This document shows positions 7,345-15,762 of a stretch of DNA of 64,000 nucleotides, in pieces. Source of the stretch: an uncultured Clostridia bacterium (lineage in GTDB: Bacteria > Bacillota > Clostridia > Christensenellales > UBA1242); NCBI GenBank assembly GCA_930990975.1, contig CAKNRR010000005.1, positions 1 to 64,000 on the forward strand, given 5' to 3'. Each line of letters starts with the position of its first letter. Position 1 is the stretch's first letter. The notes beneath the pieces are model-generated. The model saw only the letters and a list, made by a program, of their open reading frames with translations, searched no databases and was not told the origin of the DNA. Both the position numbers and the translations under genes were made by a program.

Positions 7345-8126
7345 TAAATCATAATTTCAAGAAAAAATATGGACAAAATTTTATAACAGACATCAACTTG
7401 TTGAATGCAATTGTAAAAGATGCACAAATCAATGCTAATGATGATGTTCTTGAAATTGGAGCAGGGGCAGGAACATTGACAGAAGTTTTATCAAACACTG
7501 CAAAGAAAGTTGTAAGTTATGAAATAGATTCAGATTTGCAAAACACCTTACTTTCATTAGATTTGCAAAACACTAGGTTTGTTTTTAAAGACATCATGAA
7601 AGAACCGCTTGAGAAAATTGAGGAAGATTTTGTTGGAGAATATAAAATGGTGGCGAATCTTCCTTATTACATAACAACACCTATAATTTTTAAGTTTTTA
7701 AATAATTCAAAAAAACTTGATTCTCTTACAATAATGGTGCAAAAAGAAGTTGCACAAAGGATGATAGCTAAAAGCGGGGATGATGATTATGGAGTTCTTT
7801 CTATAATGATAGAATTTTACGGACAAGCATCAATAACAAGAATTGTCAGTCGAAAAATGTTCTATCCTCAGCCAAATGTTGACTCTGCAATAGTCCATTT
7901 ACAAATTGAACGAAATAAATATCCTGACATTGATAAGGATAAATTCTATAAATTTATTCAAATATGTTTTTCAATGAGAAGAAAAACCTTAAAAAATAAT
8001 TTGTCGCATGGTTATGGTTTTTCTTCAAACATACTAGAAGAAAAATTAGGCAAGGAAATCCTTGAAAAAAGAGCAGAAAATTTTGATATTGACCAATTAT
8101 TGAAAATATTTAAAAAACTTTTTTAA
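7341..8126 (+). CDS. rsmA: 16S rRNA dimethyladenosine transferase RsmA (KsgA)
   Basis: A 261-residue S-adenosylmethionine-dependent methyltransferase that dimethylates A1518 and A1519 of 16S rRNA in late 30S assembly. Seen here are the lead KKKYGQNFITD, the SAM-binding loop VLEIGAGAGTLTEVL, the acidic residue ending the second strand (YEIDSDL), and the catalytic NLPYYITTPIIF motif. The C-terminal helical domain with QPNVDSAIVHL and FSMRRKTLKNNL is complete. It overlaps tatD by four bases. Loss of this enzyme gives kasugamycin resistance in other bacteria. Confidence 0.96.
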   Translation: MINHNFKKKYGQNFITDINLLNAIVKDAQINANDDVLEIGAGAGTLTEVLSNTAKKVVSYEIDSDLQNTLLSLDLQNTRFVFKDIMKEPLEKIEEDFVGEYKMVANLPYYITTPIIFKFLNNSKKLDSLTIMVQKEVAQRMIAKSGDDDYGVLSIMIEFYGQASITRIVSRKMFYPQPNVDSAIVHLQIERNKYPDIDKDKFYKFIQICFSMRRKTLKNNLSHGYGFSSNILEEKLGKEILEKRAENFDIDQLLKIFKKLF

Positions 8127-8155
8127 AAAAATTAAAACGAAATTAAATCTTTTTG

Positions 8156-8208
8156 TTGTAATTTGTATTTTTATTTGTTATAATGTAAATGATAATAATG
8201 ATTATTAT
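8156..8208 (+). promoter_or_regulatory. Promoter and palindrome ahead of the VirB6-like gene
   Basis: TTGTAA (8156-8161), 17 bases, TATAAT (8179-8184). A perfect palindrome, ATAATAAT-G-ATTATTAT (8192-8208), follows in the leader and could be an operator. The region is so AT-rich that chance symmetry is possible. AGGAGG at 8214-8219 serves the TTG start at 8225. Confidence 0.55.
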
Positions 8209-8224
8209 GATTTAGGAGGGATGA

Positions 8225-10747
8225 TTGGGAACTGTTTCTTTAATGAATTTAGGTTTTTGGCAATGTCTTGCCACAATAGTAGATATTATACCTAAGTTTA
8301 TCTATTTCCTCTATGCTGCCATTGTCTCTGCAGTTGATGCAATGCAAGCATTAATAAGAAAGCTTGCAGGTCTTGATGTTTACTACCAATCTCAAACAGG
8401 CGAAGCAGTAAGCGGAACAGATCCTTTAACCGAATTTATTTATGGTATTTTAGGTTTTGGCGAAAGTTCACATTTGTATGAAGCACTCAATACAGTCTTT
8501 TGGAGTTTGGCTATATTTGGTTTGATTGTGCTTGCTGTAACAACAATGGTTGCAATCATTAAATCACACTATAATGAAGACTCAACACAAACAAGCCCTT
8601 GGAAATATCTTTATACAGCTTTAAAATCTATTTTAACATTTGCAGTTATGCCCGTTTTAGTTATTGTAGGATTGCAATTATCTTCTTTTGTATTAAAAAC
8701 ATTAGATAATATTACTGCTGGCGCAGGAGGTGAAGGTGAGATTACCGCAATGTTTGGTTCTCAAGCAGTAGGAAGGTTTCAATCATCTACAAAAGCAGCT
8801 TCATCAACATCTACTACTGAAATAAGAATTTATGCGAATTATGACTTTTTTGGATATGGTGATCCAAGTACGACGACAACATTTAGCGGAATGTTATTTA
8901 AATCTGCTACATATTCTGCAAATAGATTAAGAAATGGTGATTATTCATATGATCAAGTTGATGACTTTTTATTGCAAAGAGGAGGGGCTCCAATATTTGC
9001 AGGCGATGGATCAGATTTCCCAACTTCAGGTTCAAATTCTGAGAAAAATGAATATGTAGCGCAACAAGTAGACTATTTATTTGCAAATAATATAAGATTG
9101 AGTAGTTCTTATTCTTATAGTGATTTAAAATTAGATGTTTCTACATATGGGGCAGATGGTGCACCAATATGGTCAGTAACGGATTGGTTTAAATCAAACA
9201 GTATAGAGAGTTTTACAAAATTTAATGTATCACTGGTATGGGTGTTCTATAATTTATGGCAATTCAACTTTATAGTCGGTTTTGTTGGAGTATTTGTTGT
9301 ATTCTCAATCATGATTTCAATCATAATGGGGCTTATGACTAGATTGATAAAAGGTGCAGCACTATTCTTAATTTATCCAACTTTACTTGGTATTGCACCA
9401 TTAGATAACTTTAAAGCTTTCAAAGGCTGGGGTACCCAGTTTATGCAACAACTTATGATGGCGTTTGGGTCAATAATAGGTATAAATCTTTTAATGTTGA
9501 TTTTGCCTTATGTGCAAAATATATCATTCTTTAATAATGCATTAATAGATTCAATAATAAATATAATAATGTTGGTTGTTGGCTTAATGATGGCAAAAGA
9601 CTTCATTTCAATGGTAGCAGGCTTTGTTGGTGGTGCTGATGCTGTCTCCACCGGTGAAGGCTTTAAAGGCTCTATAGGTGGTAAATTAAAAGCTGGTGTT
9701 AAACCTGCTGCTGCCGCTGTCGGTGGAGCTGCTAGAGGTGTTGGAAGAGCTGGTATGGCTGTTGGTAAAGCAACAGTTAATACTGCGAAGGCAGGCAAAG
9801 CATTGGTTTCTGCAATAAAAAATAGAAATCCTCAAAAAGCAGCAAATAAACAAGCGGATAAAGCCAAAAAGGCTAATACAGAAGGTGAAAAGTTCTTAGA
9901 AAAAATTATAAGCAGAGAAGAAGATGTCAAGGCAAAATCGTATAATCAAAAAGTATTAGAAAAAGCAAAAGCAGATGCAATGGAAAAAGCTTCTAAACAA
10001 GGCTTATCCAAAGATCAAGTTGATAAAGCAGGAATTGAAGCTTATAATAAAATGCTTAAAAAATTAGCAAGGGATCAATATTCTGACTATAAAGCAGCAA
10101 CCAAGGGACTTACAAAACAAGACAAAAAATGGAAGAAGGCTAGCACAAAAGAAGGTCAACTTAAAGAAAAATATAAACTTATTCTTGAAGATGATGGTAA
10201 ATATAAAAAATCAGCTGAAACTCAAAAAATTACTCAGCAAAAGTTCAAAGATGCAGGGAAAGCTGCTGCAGAAATTGGTCTTGGGCTACTCAAAGATACA
10301 GCAAAAATTGGAGCATCTATTGCTGATAGCATGTTGAAAACCATAAATAGCACGGCAAGCGGATTTGGATTAGATAAGGCTATAAATGAGGCTAAAGGAA
10401 TTTTCCATGAGTCACTTACATTTGGTGGTCAAGGTGGATTAAATTCTGCAATTACCGAAGGCAAAAAGATGGCAGATGAATCTAAGTTTGCTTTGAAAGG
10501 TCCTGATAAGACTAAAGAGAAAGAAGTTGAAGATAAGTCTAAGGCAAAGACCGAGGCTTTGGATAGGGATACAGCTGCTGCTAATACTGCTGCAAAACAA
10601 TACAGAGCTCAAACAGCAACAACTTCTGCTATCCGCGATTTGATTAAAACAACAGAAAAATCAAATCAAGCTACTGCTAATGCAATTAAAGAACTTGCAG
10701 ACCAACTTAAAGGTAAAGGCGGTGGAGGCGGAAGTAGTTCGTCATAA
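8225..10747 (+). CDS. VirB6/TrbL-like type IV secretion membrane protein
   Basis: This 840-residue protein starts at TTG, five bases after AGGAGG; the ATG at 8221 is in another frame that stops early. Hydrophobic segments lie at about 20-38, 88-112 and 131-157. A Ser/Thr-rich extracytoplasmic loop follows (about 160-330), then further segments at about 335-395, 405-430 and 438-470. The tail from about 475 is Lys/Ala-rich, coiled and probably cytoplasmic, ending in Gly/Ser. This is the layout of VirB6/TrbL-type channel proteins of Gram-positive conjugation systems and mycoplasma ICEs. No other channel gene is adjacent; a VirD4-like ATPase lies 6.4 kb away. It is flanked by rsmA and a tRNA gene, so it seems fixed among housekeeping genes. 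The family call rests on architecture rather than strong motifs. Confidence 0.6.
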   Translation: MGTVSLMNLGFWQCLATIVDIIPKFIYFLYAAIVSAVDAMQALIRKLAGLDVYYQSQTGEAVSGTDPLTEFIYGILGFGESSHLYEALNTVFWSLAIFGLIVLAVTTMVAIIKSHYNEDSTQTSPWKYLYTALKSILTFAVMPVLVIVGLQLSSFVLKTLDNITAGAGGEGEITAMFGSQAVGRFQSSTKAASSTSTTEIRIYANYDFFGYGDPSTTTTFSGMLFKSATYSANRLRNGDYSYDQVDDFLLQRGGAPIFAGDGSDFPTSGSNSEKNEYVAQQVDYLFANNIRLSSSYSYSDLKLDVSTYGADGAPIWSVTDWFKSNSIESFTKFNVSLVWVFYNLWQFNFIVGFVGVFVVFSIMISIIMGLMTRLIKGAALFLIYPTLLGIAPLDNFKAFKGWGTQFMQQLMMAFGSIIGINLLMLILPYVQNISFFNNALIDSIINIIMLVVGLMMAKDFISMVAGFVGGADAVSTGEGFKGSIGGKLKAGVKPAAAAVGGAARGVGRAGMAVGKATVNTAKAGKALVSAIKNRNPQKAANKQADKAKKANTEGEKFLEKIISREEDVKAKSYNQKVLEKAKADAMEKASKQGLSKDQVDKAGIEAYNKMLKKLARDQYSDYKAATKGLTKQDKKWKKASTKEGQLKEKYKLILEDDGKYKKSAETQKITQQKFKDAGKAAAEIGLGLLKDTAKIGASIADSMLKTINSTASGFGLDKAINEAKGIFHESLTFGGQGGLNSAITEGKKMADESKFALKGPDKTKEKEVEDKSKAKTEALDRDTAAANTAAKQYRAQTATTSAIRDLIKTTEKSNQATANAIKELADQLKGKGGGGGSSSS

Positions 10748-10755
10748 GCAATAAA

Positions 10756-10787
10756 AAAATAACATCTATTTATTTAGATGTTATTTT
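10756..10787 (+). terminator. Terminator of the VirB6-like gene
   Basis: ATAACATCT pairs with AGATGTTAT around ATTTATTT, followed by seven T. Confidence 0.85.
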
Positions 10788-10895
10788 TTTGTAAGTCAAA
10801 ATCTTTTCAGAACTGTGTAGTTTATTGTAAAAGGGTATATCATAATTTTTAATGTAAGATTTGGCGACAAATTGATAATAATTTGATAAGCGATA

Positions 10896-10930
10896 AAAAA
10901 AATAAGCACTAGGAAACCTAGTGCTTATTT
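10896..10930 (-). terminator. Terminator of the tRNA-Val gene
   Basis: AATAAGCACTAGG (10901-10913) and CCTAGTGCTTATT (10917-10929) form a 13-bp stem with a three-base loop. On the minus strand it is followed by a T run, which ends the tRNA transcript. Confidence 0.85.
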
Positions 10931-10938
10931 TATACAAT

Positions 10939-11014
10939 TGGTGGAAGTTATAGGGCTCGAACCTATGACCCTCTGCTTGTAAGGCAGATGCTCTCCCAGC
11001 TGAGCTAAACTTCC
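10939..11014 (-). tRNA. tRNA-Val (anticodon TAC)
   Basis: Read on the minus strand, GGAAGTT...AACTTCC forms the acceptor stem, followed by A and an encoded CCA (10939-10941). The D arm (AGCTCAGCTGGGAGAGC), the anticodon loop CTTACAA with TAC, and the T arm with GGTTCGAGCCC are all present. The length is 76 nt including CCA. A terminator follows. Confidence 0.95.
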
Positions 11015-11204
11015 TTAAATGATACTCTAATAATATAGCAAAAATAAATATAAATGTCAACAATTTTTTAAAGTTTTTTGTAACAATTTATTATAACTTT
11101 TATCAATTCATTGCTGTTAATCATATTTAGAAAGTAGATTGTTTTGATAGAGCTGCGTGACCTATATATATGTTATAAATAATTTAATTATTTTTGAAAA
11201 ATGC

Positions 11205-11235
11205 TTGCCTTGGAGCAAACTCTAAGTTGTAGAAT
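11205..11235 (+). promoter_or_regulatory. MerR-type promoter with operator dyad
   Basis: TTGCCT (11205-11210) and TAGAAT (11230-11235) are separated by 19 bases, the over-long spacing typical of MerR-activated promoters. The spacer carries the dyad CTTGGAG-CAAA-CTCTAAG (11209-11226), with one mismatch. It resembles the operators of AdhR/NmlR-type MerR proteins. The MerR gene it drives begins 22 bases downstream. Confidence 0.75.
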
Positions 11236-11257
11236 ATAATTATAAAAGGAGGGAAAT

Positions 11258-11638
11258 TTGACAATAAAGGAAGTTAGTGAAAAATTTGACATTTCACAAG
11301 ACACATTAAGGTATTATGAAAAAATTGGACTTATTAGTAAAGTCCCTAGAAAAAGTGGCATAAGAAATTATGGCGAAGAGGAATTGAAAAATATTGAATT
11401 CGTGATTTGTATGCGTAATGCTGGGCTGTCAATAGAAGCGCTTGCTGAATATTTATCACTATTTAAAGAGGGAGATAAGACTATAGAACAAAGGAGGAAT
11501 ATCTTAATCAGAGAGAGGGATAAGTTGGCTCTAAAAATAGAAGATATGAAAAAAGCTTATGAAAGATTGAATTATAAAATTGATGTTTATTATTCTGTTA
11601 TTTTACAAAAAGAGAAGGAAACTTTTGATAAAAAATAA
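11258..11638 (+). CDS. MerR-family transcriptional regulator
   Basis: A 126-residue protein starting at TTG, preceded by AAAGGAGG. The N-terminal winged helix-turn-helix is intact: TIKEVSEKFDISQDTLRYYEKIGLI, then RNYGEEELKNIEFVICMRNAGLSIEAL. The C-terminal half is the antiparallel dimer coiled coil of the family. There is no cysteine-based metal or thiol motif in the effector region, so it more likely senses stress, aldehydes or a small molecule, as in the AdhR/NmlR/TipA-like branches. Its own promoter has the 19-bp spacer and dyad, implying self-activation. dxs follows 20 bases later, and cupin, CMD-like and flavodoxin-like genes lie further on, so the regulon may include these. Confidence 0.92.
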   Translation: MTIKEVSEKFDISQDTLRYYEKIGLISKVPRKSGIRNYGEEELKNIEFVICMRNAGLSIEALAEYLSLFKEGDKTIEQRRNILIRERDKLALKIEDMKKAYERLNYKIDVYYSVILQKEKETFDKK

Positions 11639-11657
11639 TAACAAAAAAGGAGAGCTT

Positions 11658-13412
11658 ATGATTATTGAAAAAATTAATTCCCCAAAAGATTTAAAAAGCT
11701 TAACTACAAAAGAACTGACAATACTTTGTGATGAAATAAGAGAGGTTTTATTGACAAAATTAAGTGAGCATGGTGGGCATATAGCTTCAAATTTAGGAAT
11801 AGTTGAATTGACCGCGGCTTTGCACTATGTTTTCAATTCTCCGATTGATAAAATTGTGTTTGATGTTTCGCATCAAAGTTATGTTCATAAAATCTTGACA
11901 GGGCGCAAAGAATCTTTTTTAGAAAAAGATAAGTATGATGATGTATCAGGGTATTCAGCTCCAAGCGAAAGTGAACATGACCTATTTATTTTAGGGCATA
12001 CATCAACATCTTTAAGTTTGGCTTGTGGACTTGCAAAAGCAAGAGATTTAAAAGGTGAAAAATACAACATTATTGCAGTTATTGGAGATGGTTCTTTGTC
12101 TGGAGGCGAAGCATACGAAGGGCTTAATAACATTGCACAAAGTGACACCAACACCATTGTTATTGTCAACGACAATGAAATGTCTATTGCAGAAAATCAC
12201 GGAGGGCTTTATCAAAATTTGCAGGACTTAAGAGAAAGCAACGGAAAATGCGAATATAATTTTTTTAAAGCTTTAGGTCTTGAATATCATTATATTGAAG
12301 AAGGTAATGATGTGGCAAAATTAATATCTGCTTTAAGTGAAATAAAAGATAGCAAGAAGCCAGTTGTTTTGCATGTGCATACTTTAAAAGGGAAAGGCTA
12401 TAATTATGCTGAGAAAGATAAAGAAAAATGGCATTGGGGTTTGCCTTTTGATTTAAAGACAGGAGAATCAAAAGTTCAAGTGCCTGTCGATTATAACGAG
12501 CTTACTGCAAATTATCTTTTAAAGAAGATCAAACAAGACAGCAATGTAGTTGTGATAACTTCAGGCACACCATCAGCAAGTGCTTTTACAAAAAAAAGAA
12601 GGGAAGCGGCAGGTGCACAATTTGTTGATGTTGGAATTGCTGAAGAACACGCGATTGCGTATGCTTCTGGTATATCAAAAAATGGTGCTAAAGCGATTTA
12701 TCCTGTTTATAGCTCATTTGTGCAAAGGACTTATGACCAAATATCTCAAGACCTTTGCATCAATAATAGCCCAGCGGTTTTGATTATATTTGCTGGTTCT
12801 GTGTATGGATTAAATGATGTCACTCATCTTGGGCTTTATGATATTACCATGATGAGCAATATACCAAATTTAGTTTATTTAGCACCAACTTGCAAAGAAG
12901 AATATTTTGCAATGCTAGACTATGCTATTTCGCAAAAAGAGCATCCTATAGCAATAAAAGTTCCAGGAGGAGGTGTTATTTCAAGGGAAATTGCAGAGTG
13001 CGATTATTCTAAAATAAACAAATTTGAAATAACTCATCAAGGCGAAAAAGTTGCAATTCTTGCTTTAGGCACATTTTATCATTTGGGAGAACAAATCCTG
13101 GATGAACTATCTAAATATGGATTAAACGCAACACTTATCAACCCTAAATTTATTACAGGCATAGACAAAGAATTACTTGAGAAGTTAAAGTCCAATCATG
13201 AATTAGTTATCACAATAGAAGATGGTATCCTTGAAGGGGGATTTGGCGAAAAAATCGCAAGTTTTTATGGAACATCAAAAATTTTAGTTAAAAATTATGG
13301 TATAAAGAAAAGTTTTCCAGATAGATTTGTTGCAGAAGAACTTTTAAGAGAAAACGGAATTTCTTTAGAACAAATCACTGCGGATATTTTAACTTTATTA
13401 AATATTAAATAG
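11658..13412 (+). CDS. dxs: 1-deoxy-D-xylulose-5-phosphate synthase
   Basis: 585 residues from ATG 11658, which has AAGGAGAG just upstream; the longer frame from 11580 overlaps merR and is not needed. DXS condenses pyruvate and glyceraldehyde 3-phosphate with thiamine diphosphate, opening the MEP isoprenoid pathway. Features seen: HGGHIASNLGIVELTAAL near the start, the thiamine-diphosphate motif GDGSLSGGEAYEGLNN (about 142-157) with NDNEMSI, the pyrimidine domain with VDVGIAEEHAIAYASG, and a C-terminal transketolase domain. It is slightly shorter than the usual ~620. Linkage to a MerR regulator is unusual for a housekeeping dxs, so this could be a second, conditionally expressed copy. Confidence 0.9.
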   Translation: MIIEKINSPKDLKSLTTKELTILCDEIREVLLTKLSEHGGHIASNLGIVELTAALHYVFNSPIDKIVFDVSHQSYVHKILTGRKESFLEKDKYDDVSGYSAPSESEHDLFILGHTSTSLSLACGLAKARDLKGEKYNIIAVIGDGSLSGGEAYEGLNNIAQSDTNTIVIVNDNEMSIAENHGGLYQNLQDLRESNGKCEYNFFKALGLEYHYIEEGNDVAKLISALSEIKDSKKPVVLHVHTLKGKGYNYAEKDKEKWHWGLPFDLKTGESKVQVPVDYNELTANYLLKKIKQDSNVVVITSGTPSASAFTKKRREAAGAQFVDVGIAEEHAIAYASGISKNGAKAIYPVYSSFVQRTYDQISQDLCINNSPAVLIIFAGSVYGLNDVTHLGLYDITMMSNIPNLVYLAPTCKEEYFAMLDYAISQKEHPIAIKVPGGGVISREIAECDYSKINKFEITHQGEKVAILALGTFYHLGEQILDELSKYGLNATLINPKFITGIDKELLEKLKSNHELVITIEDGILEGGFGEKIASFYGTSKILVKNYGIKKSFPDRFVAEELLRENGISLEQITADILTLLNIK

Positions 13413-13439
13413 GGAACATTTAAAAAGGAAATAAAAATT

Positions 13440-13865
13440 ATGGAAACAATTAAAGAAAATGAAATTTTTGAAGATTATCAAAAACAATTGCCATTTGATA
13501 TAGGTAATCTCAAGCCATTTGAGAAATATTTTACAGGGAAAAGCTATTTGAATATGCTTGTGACGGACAGTAGCGTGCCTGTTGGATTTGTGACTTTTGA
13601 ACCAGGATGTATAAACAATTGGCATATTCATAGTGGAGGACAGATTTTGATTGTGACAAATGGTGAAGGTTACTATCAAGAATTTGGCAAACCAGCAATA
13701 AAGTTACACAAAGGTGATGTTGTCAATATTAAAGGTGGGGTTAAACATTGGCATGGGGCTTCAAAAAATTCGTGGTTTTCACATCTTGCGATAGAAGTGC
13801 CAGGTAAAGATGGCACAACTTGGTGTGAAGCTGTTGAAAAAAGTGAATATGATTTATTGGATTAA
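13440..13865 (+). CDS. Cupin-domain protein
   Basis: A 141-residue single-domain cupin. The first cupin motif is visible as WHIHSGGQILIVTNGEGYYQ (about 61-80) with two metal-ligand histidines and a glutamine in place of the usual glutamate. The second motif is GDVVNIKGGVKHWHGAS (about 96-112). Proteins of this type, next to carboxymuconolactone decarboxylase-like genes, are common in MerR-controlled redox clusters. Their reactions are mostly unknown. It starts 27 bases after dxs and probably shares its transcript. A tract of nearly pure A/T lies downstream. Confidence 0.88.
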   Translation: METIKENEIFEDYQKQLPFDIGNLKPFEKYFTGKSYLNMLVTDSSVPVGFVTFEPGCINNWHIHSGGQILIVTNGEGYYQEFGKPAIKLHKGDVVNIKGGVKHWHGASKNSWFSHLAIEVPGKDGTTWCEAVEKSEYDLLD

Positions 13866-13892
13866 AACAAAAAATTGGAGCTTAATTTTATT

Positions 13893-14095
13893 TTAATTAT
13901 CCTTTAATTGTCAAATAATTGGTAAATAATGAAAAATAAATTAAAAATTAATTATTTTAAATATTATTTTAATAATTGAATAAATAATAATGTTTATTTT
14001 TTAATTTTTAATATTTTTATTTGTATTTTATTTAATTTATTATTTAATTTAAAATATTTATTAACTATAATTTAATATGAAATAATTTTTTGTTA
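13893..14095. repeat. A-rich to T-rich intergenic tract
   Basis: Almost no G or C for about 180 bases. The left part is rich in A (AAAAATAAATTAAAAATTAA) and the right part rich in T (TTTTTTAATTTTTAATATTT), so the two halves can pair as a long imperfect hairpin. Similar tracts occur at 34440-34560, 42478-42690 and 63408-63560. Confidence 0.55.
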
Positions 14096-14112
14096 AAGAG
14101 ACGGAGGATTTT

Positions 14113-14430
14113 ATGGAAAAGGTTACAGCAGGGAGAGATAGCTTAGGAGAATTTGCGCCTAAGTTTGCAGAGATTAATGACGATGTTTTGTTTGGTGAGG
14201 TTTGGTCAAGAGAAAAAGAGTTGTCTACAAAAGAAAGATGTATCATAACAGTTACAGCACTCATTTCTAGTGGAATCACTGATTCTTCATTAGATTTTCA
14301 CTTGACAAATGCTAAAAATAATGGTGTTAGCAAGCAAGAGATGTCAGAAATAATAACCCACATAGCTTTTTATGTTGGATGGCCAAAAGCATGGGCTGCT
14401 TTTAACAAAGCAAAAGAAATATATAAGTAA
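14113..14430 (+). CDS. Carboxymuconolactone decarboxylase-like (AhpD-fold) protein
   Basis: 105 residues with the CMD/AhpD helical fold: FGEVWSREKELSTKERCIITVTALIS, then SLDFHLTNAKNNGVSKQEMSEIITHIAFYVGWPKAWAAFNKAKE. The CxxC redox pair of AhpD is absent, as in the gamma-CMD branch, so peroxidase-coupled reduction is unlikely. ACGGAGG precedes the ATG. It belongs with the cupin and the flavodoxin-like gene, a grouping frequent in MerR-controlled clusters of Clostridia, but it is separated from the cupin by the AT tract and may have its own promoter. Confidence 0.88.
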   Translation: MEKVTAGRDSLGEFAPKFAEINDDVLFGEVWSREKELSTKERCIITVTALISSGITDSSLDFHLTNAKNNGVSKQEMSEIITHIAFYVGWPKAWAAFNKAKEIYK

Positions 14431-14486
14431 AAATTCTGTTTTTATAAAAAATATAGAAAAATTTAGGGATAAAAAGGTGGTTACAA

Positions 14487-15020
14487 ATGAAAAAAGTATT
14501 AATAATTTCGTCAAGTCCAAGACACAACAGCAATTCATATCTTTTGTGTAAAGAATTTGAGAGAGGTGCTTTAGAAGCTGGACATTCTGTTGAATTGGTA
14601 AGATTGGCTGATAAAAAAATAAATTATTGCATAGGGTGCTATGCTTGTTCAAAACTTGGACATTGTTTTCAAAATGATGACATGAATGAGCTTGCTTTAA
14701 AGATGCAAGAAGCAGATGTGATTGTTCTTGCTAGCCCTGTCTATTTTTATTCAATGTCTGGGCAACTTAAGGTATTTATTGATAGGCTTGTTCAAAATTA
14801 TACCAAGATTCATGCAGATATTTATTTATTGATTACTGCTTGGGATTCTGATGTTGAGAATCTTCAATCAACACTTGAGGCAATCAGAGGATGTACGCGT
14901 GATTGTTTTGAAGATTGCCAGGAGAAAGGGTGTATTGTTGTTGGAGGCGTAAATCAAGCAGGAGATATTAAGGGGAGAAAAGAACTATTACAAGCTTATA
15001 ATATGGGGAAAAATGTTTAA
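14487..15020 (+). CDS. Flavodoxin-like NAD(P)H:FMN reductase / iron-sulfur flavoprotein-like
   Basis: 177 residues of the NADPH-dependent FMN reductase family. The phosphate loop SSSPRHNSNSYLLC binds FMN (residues ~8-21), and LASPVYFYSMSGQLKVFIDR is the second conserved block. Between them lies a cysteine cluster, NYCIGCYACSKLGHC (about 48-62), the arrangement seen in iron-sulfur flavoprotein-like reductases. It may hold a cluster or act as a redox switch. A second set of cysteines occurs near residue ~140 (RGCTRDCFEDCQEKGC). It probably reduces quinones or other electrophiles for the stress cluster; the substrate is unknown. Confidence 0.9.
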   Translation: MKKVLIISSSPRHNSNSYLLCKEFERGALEAGHSVELVRLADKKINYCIGCYACSKLGHCFQNDDMNELALKMQEADVIVLASPVYFYSMSGQLKVFIDRLVQNYTKIHADIYLLITAWDSDVENLQSTLEAIRGCTRDCFEDCQEKGCIVVGGVNQAGDIKGRKELLQAYNMGKNV

Positions 15021-15155
15021 ATCATGTAAATGGGCTCATAAAAGTTTGTGTTGACTCTATTTTTAAATTTATTGGTAAAAATAGGGAAAATTTAGATAAC
15101 GAAAGAGGAAAAAGTTGAATATAATGAGGTAGGAGGGCTGTAAAAGGAGAGTACA

Positions 15156-15674
15156 ATGCCTTGTAATCTTAATTTTAATCAATGTAATACTGGCTGTCTA
15201 TATCCTAGACCAATTTTTACTTGTTGCAGAAATCTTATAGCACTGCTAAATCAATCAACTACAGAAATTGTCAACCCTATTGTTGAGACATCATCTGCCA
15301 TAGCGACAATATCTTCACCTCAAACAGTTTTGTCTGGCGGACTTTTGAACCCTGTCGAAACTCTCAACACTGGAAGTTCGATTTTGTATAACAATGCAGG
15401 AACATTTACATTGTTAAATGGAAGATATATTATATCTTTTAACATAAACAATATAAATGCACTGAATGGAACTTCAAGTTATGGGATATACCTAGATGAT
15501 GTTTTATTGCCATCTTCATTGACAACAGTTTCTGGAACTGCTGGCAGTGCAAGTACATTATCAAATAGCGTGTTTGTTCAAATAACCAATCCAACTGGAG
15601 CAATAACAATAAGAAATGCAAATTCTGCAACTCAAACAGTGAACAATGCAAACATTGTTTTGCAAAAAATTTAA
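15156..15674 (+). CDS. BclA C-terminal-like surface protein (probable spore surface)
   Basis: A 172-residue protein with AAAGGAG before its ATG. The first ~30 residues are Cys/Asn rich (PCNLNFNQCNTGCLYPRPIFTCC), as in small spore-coat proteins. The rest is a Ser/Thr/Asn-rich beta domain: LLNGRYIISFNINNIN, SSYGIYLDDVLLPSS, then TLSNSVFVQI and VNNANIVLQKI. That pattern resembles the C-terminal jelly-roll of BclA exosporium proteins and other TNF-like spore surface domains. There are no collagen-like GXY repeats. No signal peptide is present, which suits a protein assembled on the spore from the mother cell. Family assignment is by pattern, so moderate. Confidence 0.55.
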   Translation: MPCNLNFNQCNTGCLYPRPIFTCCRNLIALLNQSTTEIVNPIVETSSAIATISSPQTVLSGGLLNPVETLNTGSSILYNNAGTFTLLNGRYIISFNINNINALNGTSSYGIYLDDVLLPSSLTTVSGTAGSASTLSNSVFVQITNPTGAITIRNANSATQTVNNANIVLQKI

Positions 15675-15687
15675 TATTTAATATAAG

Positions 15688-15762
15688 AAAGCCTTGTTTA
15701 AATGAAGTGATCTCCTTAAGTTGTCTAACTTTTGGGTGCATCCAAATCAGCAAGGCTTTTTT
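15688..15762 (+). terminator. Large stem terminator with IS3-end-like loop
   Basis: AAAGCCTTG (15688-15696) pairs with CAAGGCTTT (15751-15759), followed by TTTTATTTT. The 54-base loop contains TTGTCTAACTTTTGGGTGCA (15721-15740), which resembles terminal inverted repeats of IS3-family elements. Positions 15763-15995 are otherwise AT-rich with no gene. Confidence 0.6.

Noticed and set aside
9508-9798. Minus-strand frame rich in Ala/Pro within the VirB6-like gene
   Set aside because: It is a shadow of Ala/Gly-rich codons of the plus-strand protein with no start signal.
10770-11063. 97-codon minus-strand frame over the tRNA-Val region
   Set aside because: It reads straight through the tRNA gene and its terminator hairpin, so it is not a gene.
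11164-11240. TATAAT at 11235-11240 as the merR -10 box
   Set aside because: It would give a 24-base spacer; TAGAAT at 11230-11235 gives the 19-base spacer expected for MerR promoters and centres the dyad correctly.
11580-11657. Upstream start for dxs inside the MerR gene
   Set aside because: It adds 26 residues not seen in the family and overlaps merR, while ATG 11658 has AAGGAGAG and aligns with DXS N-termini.
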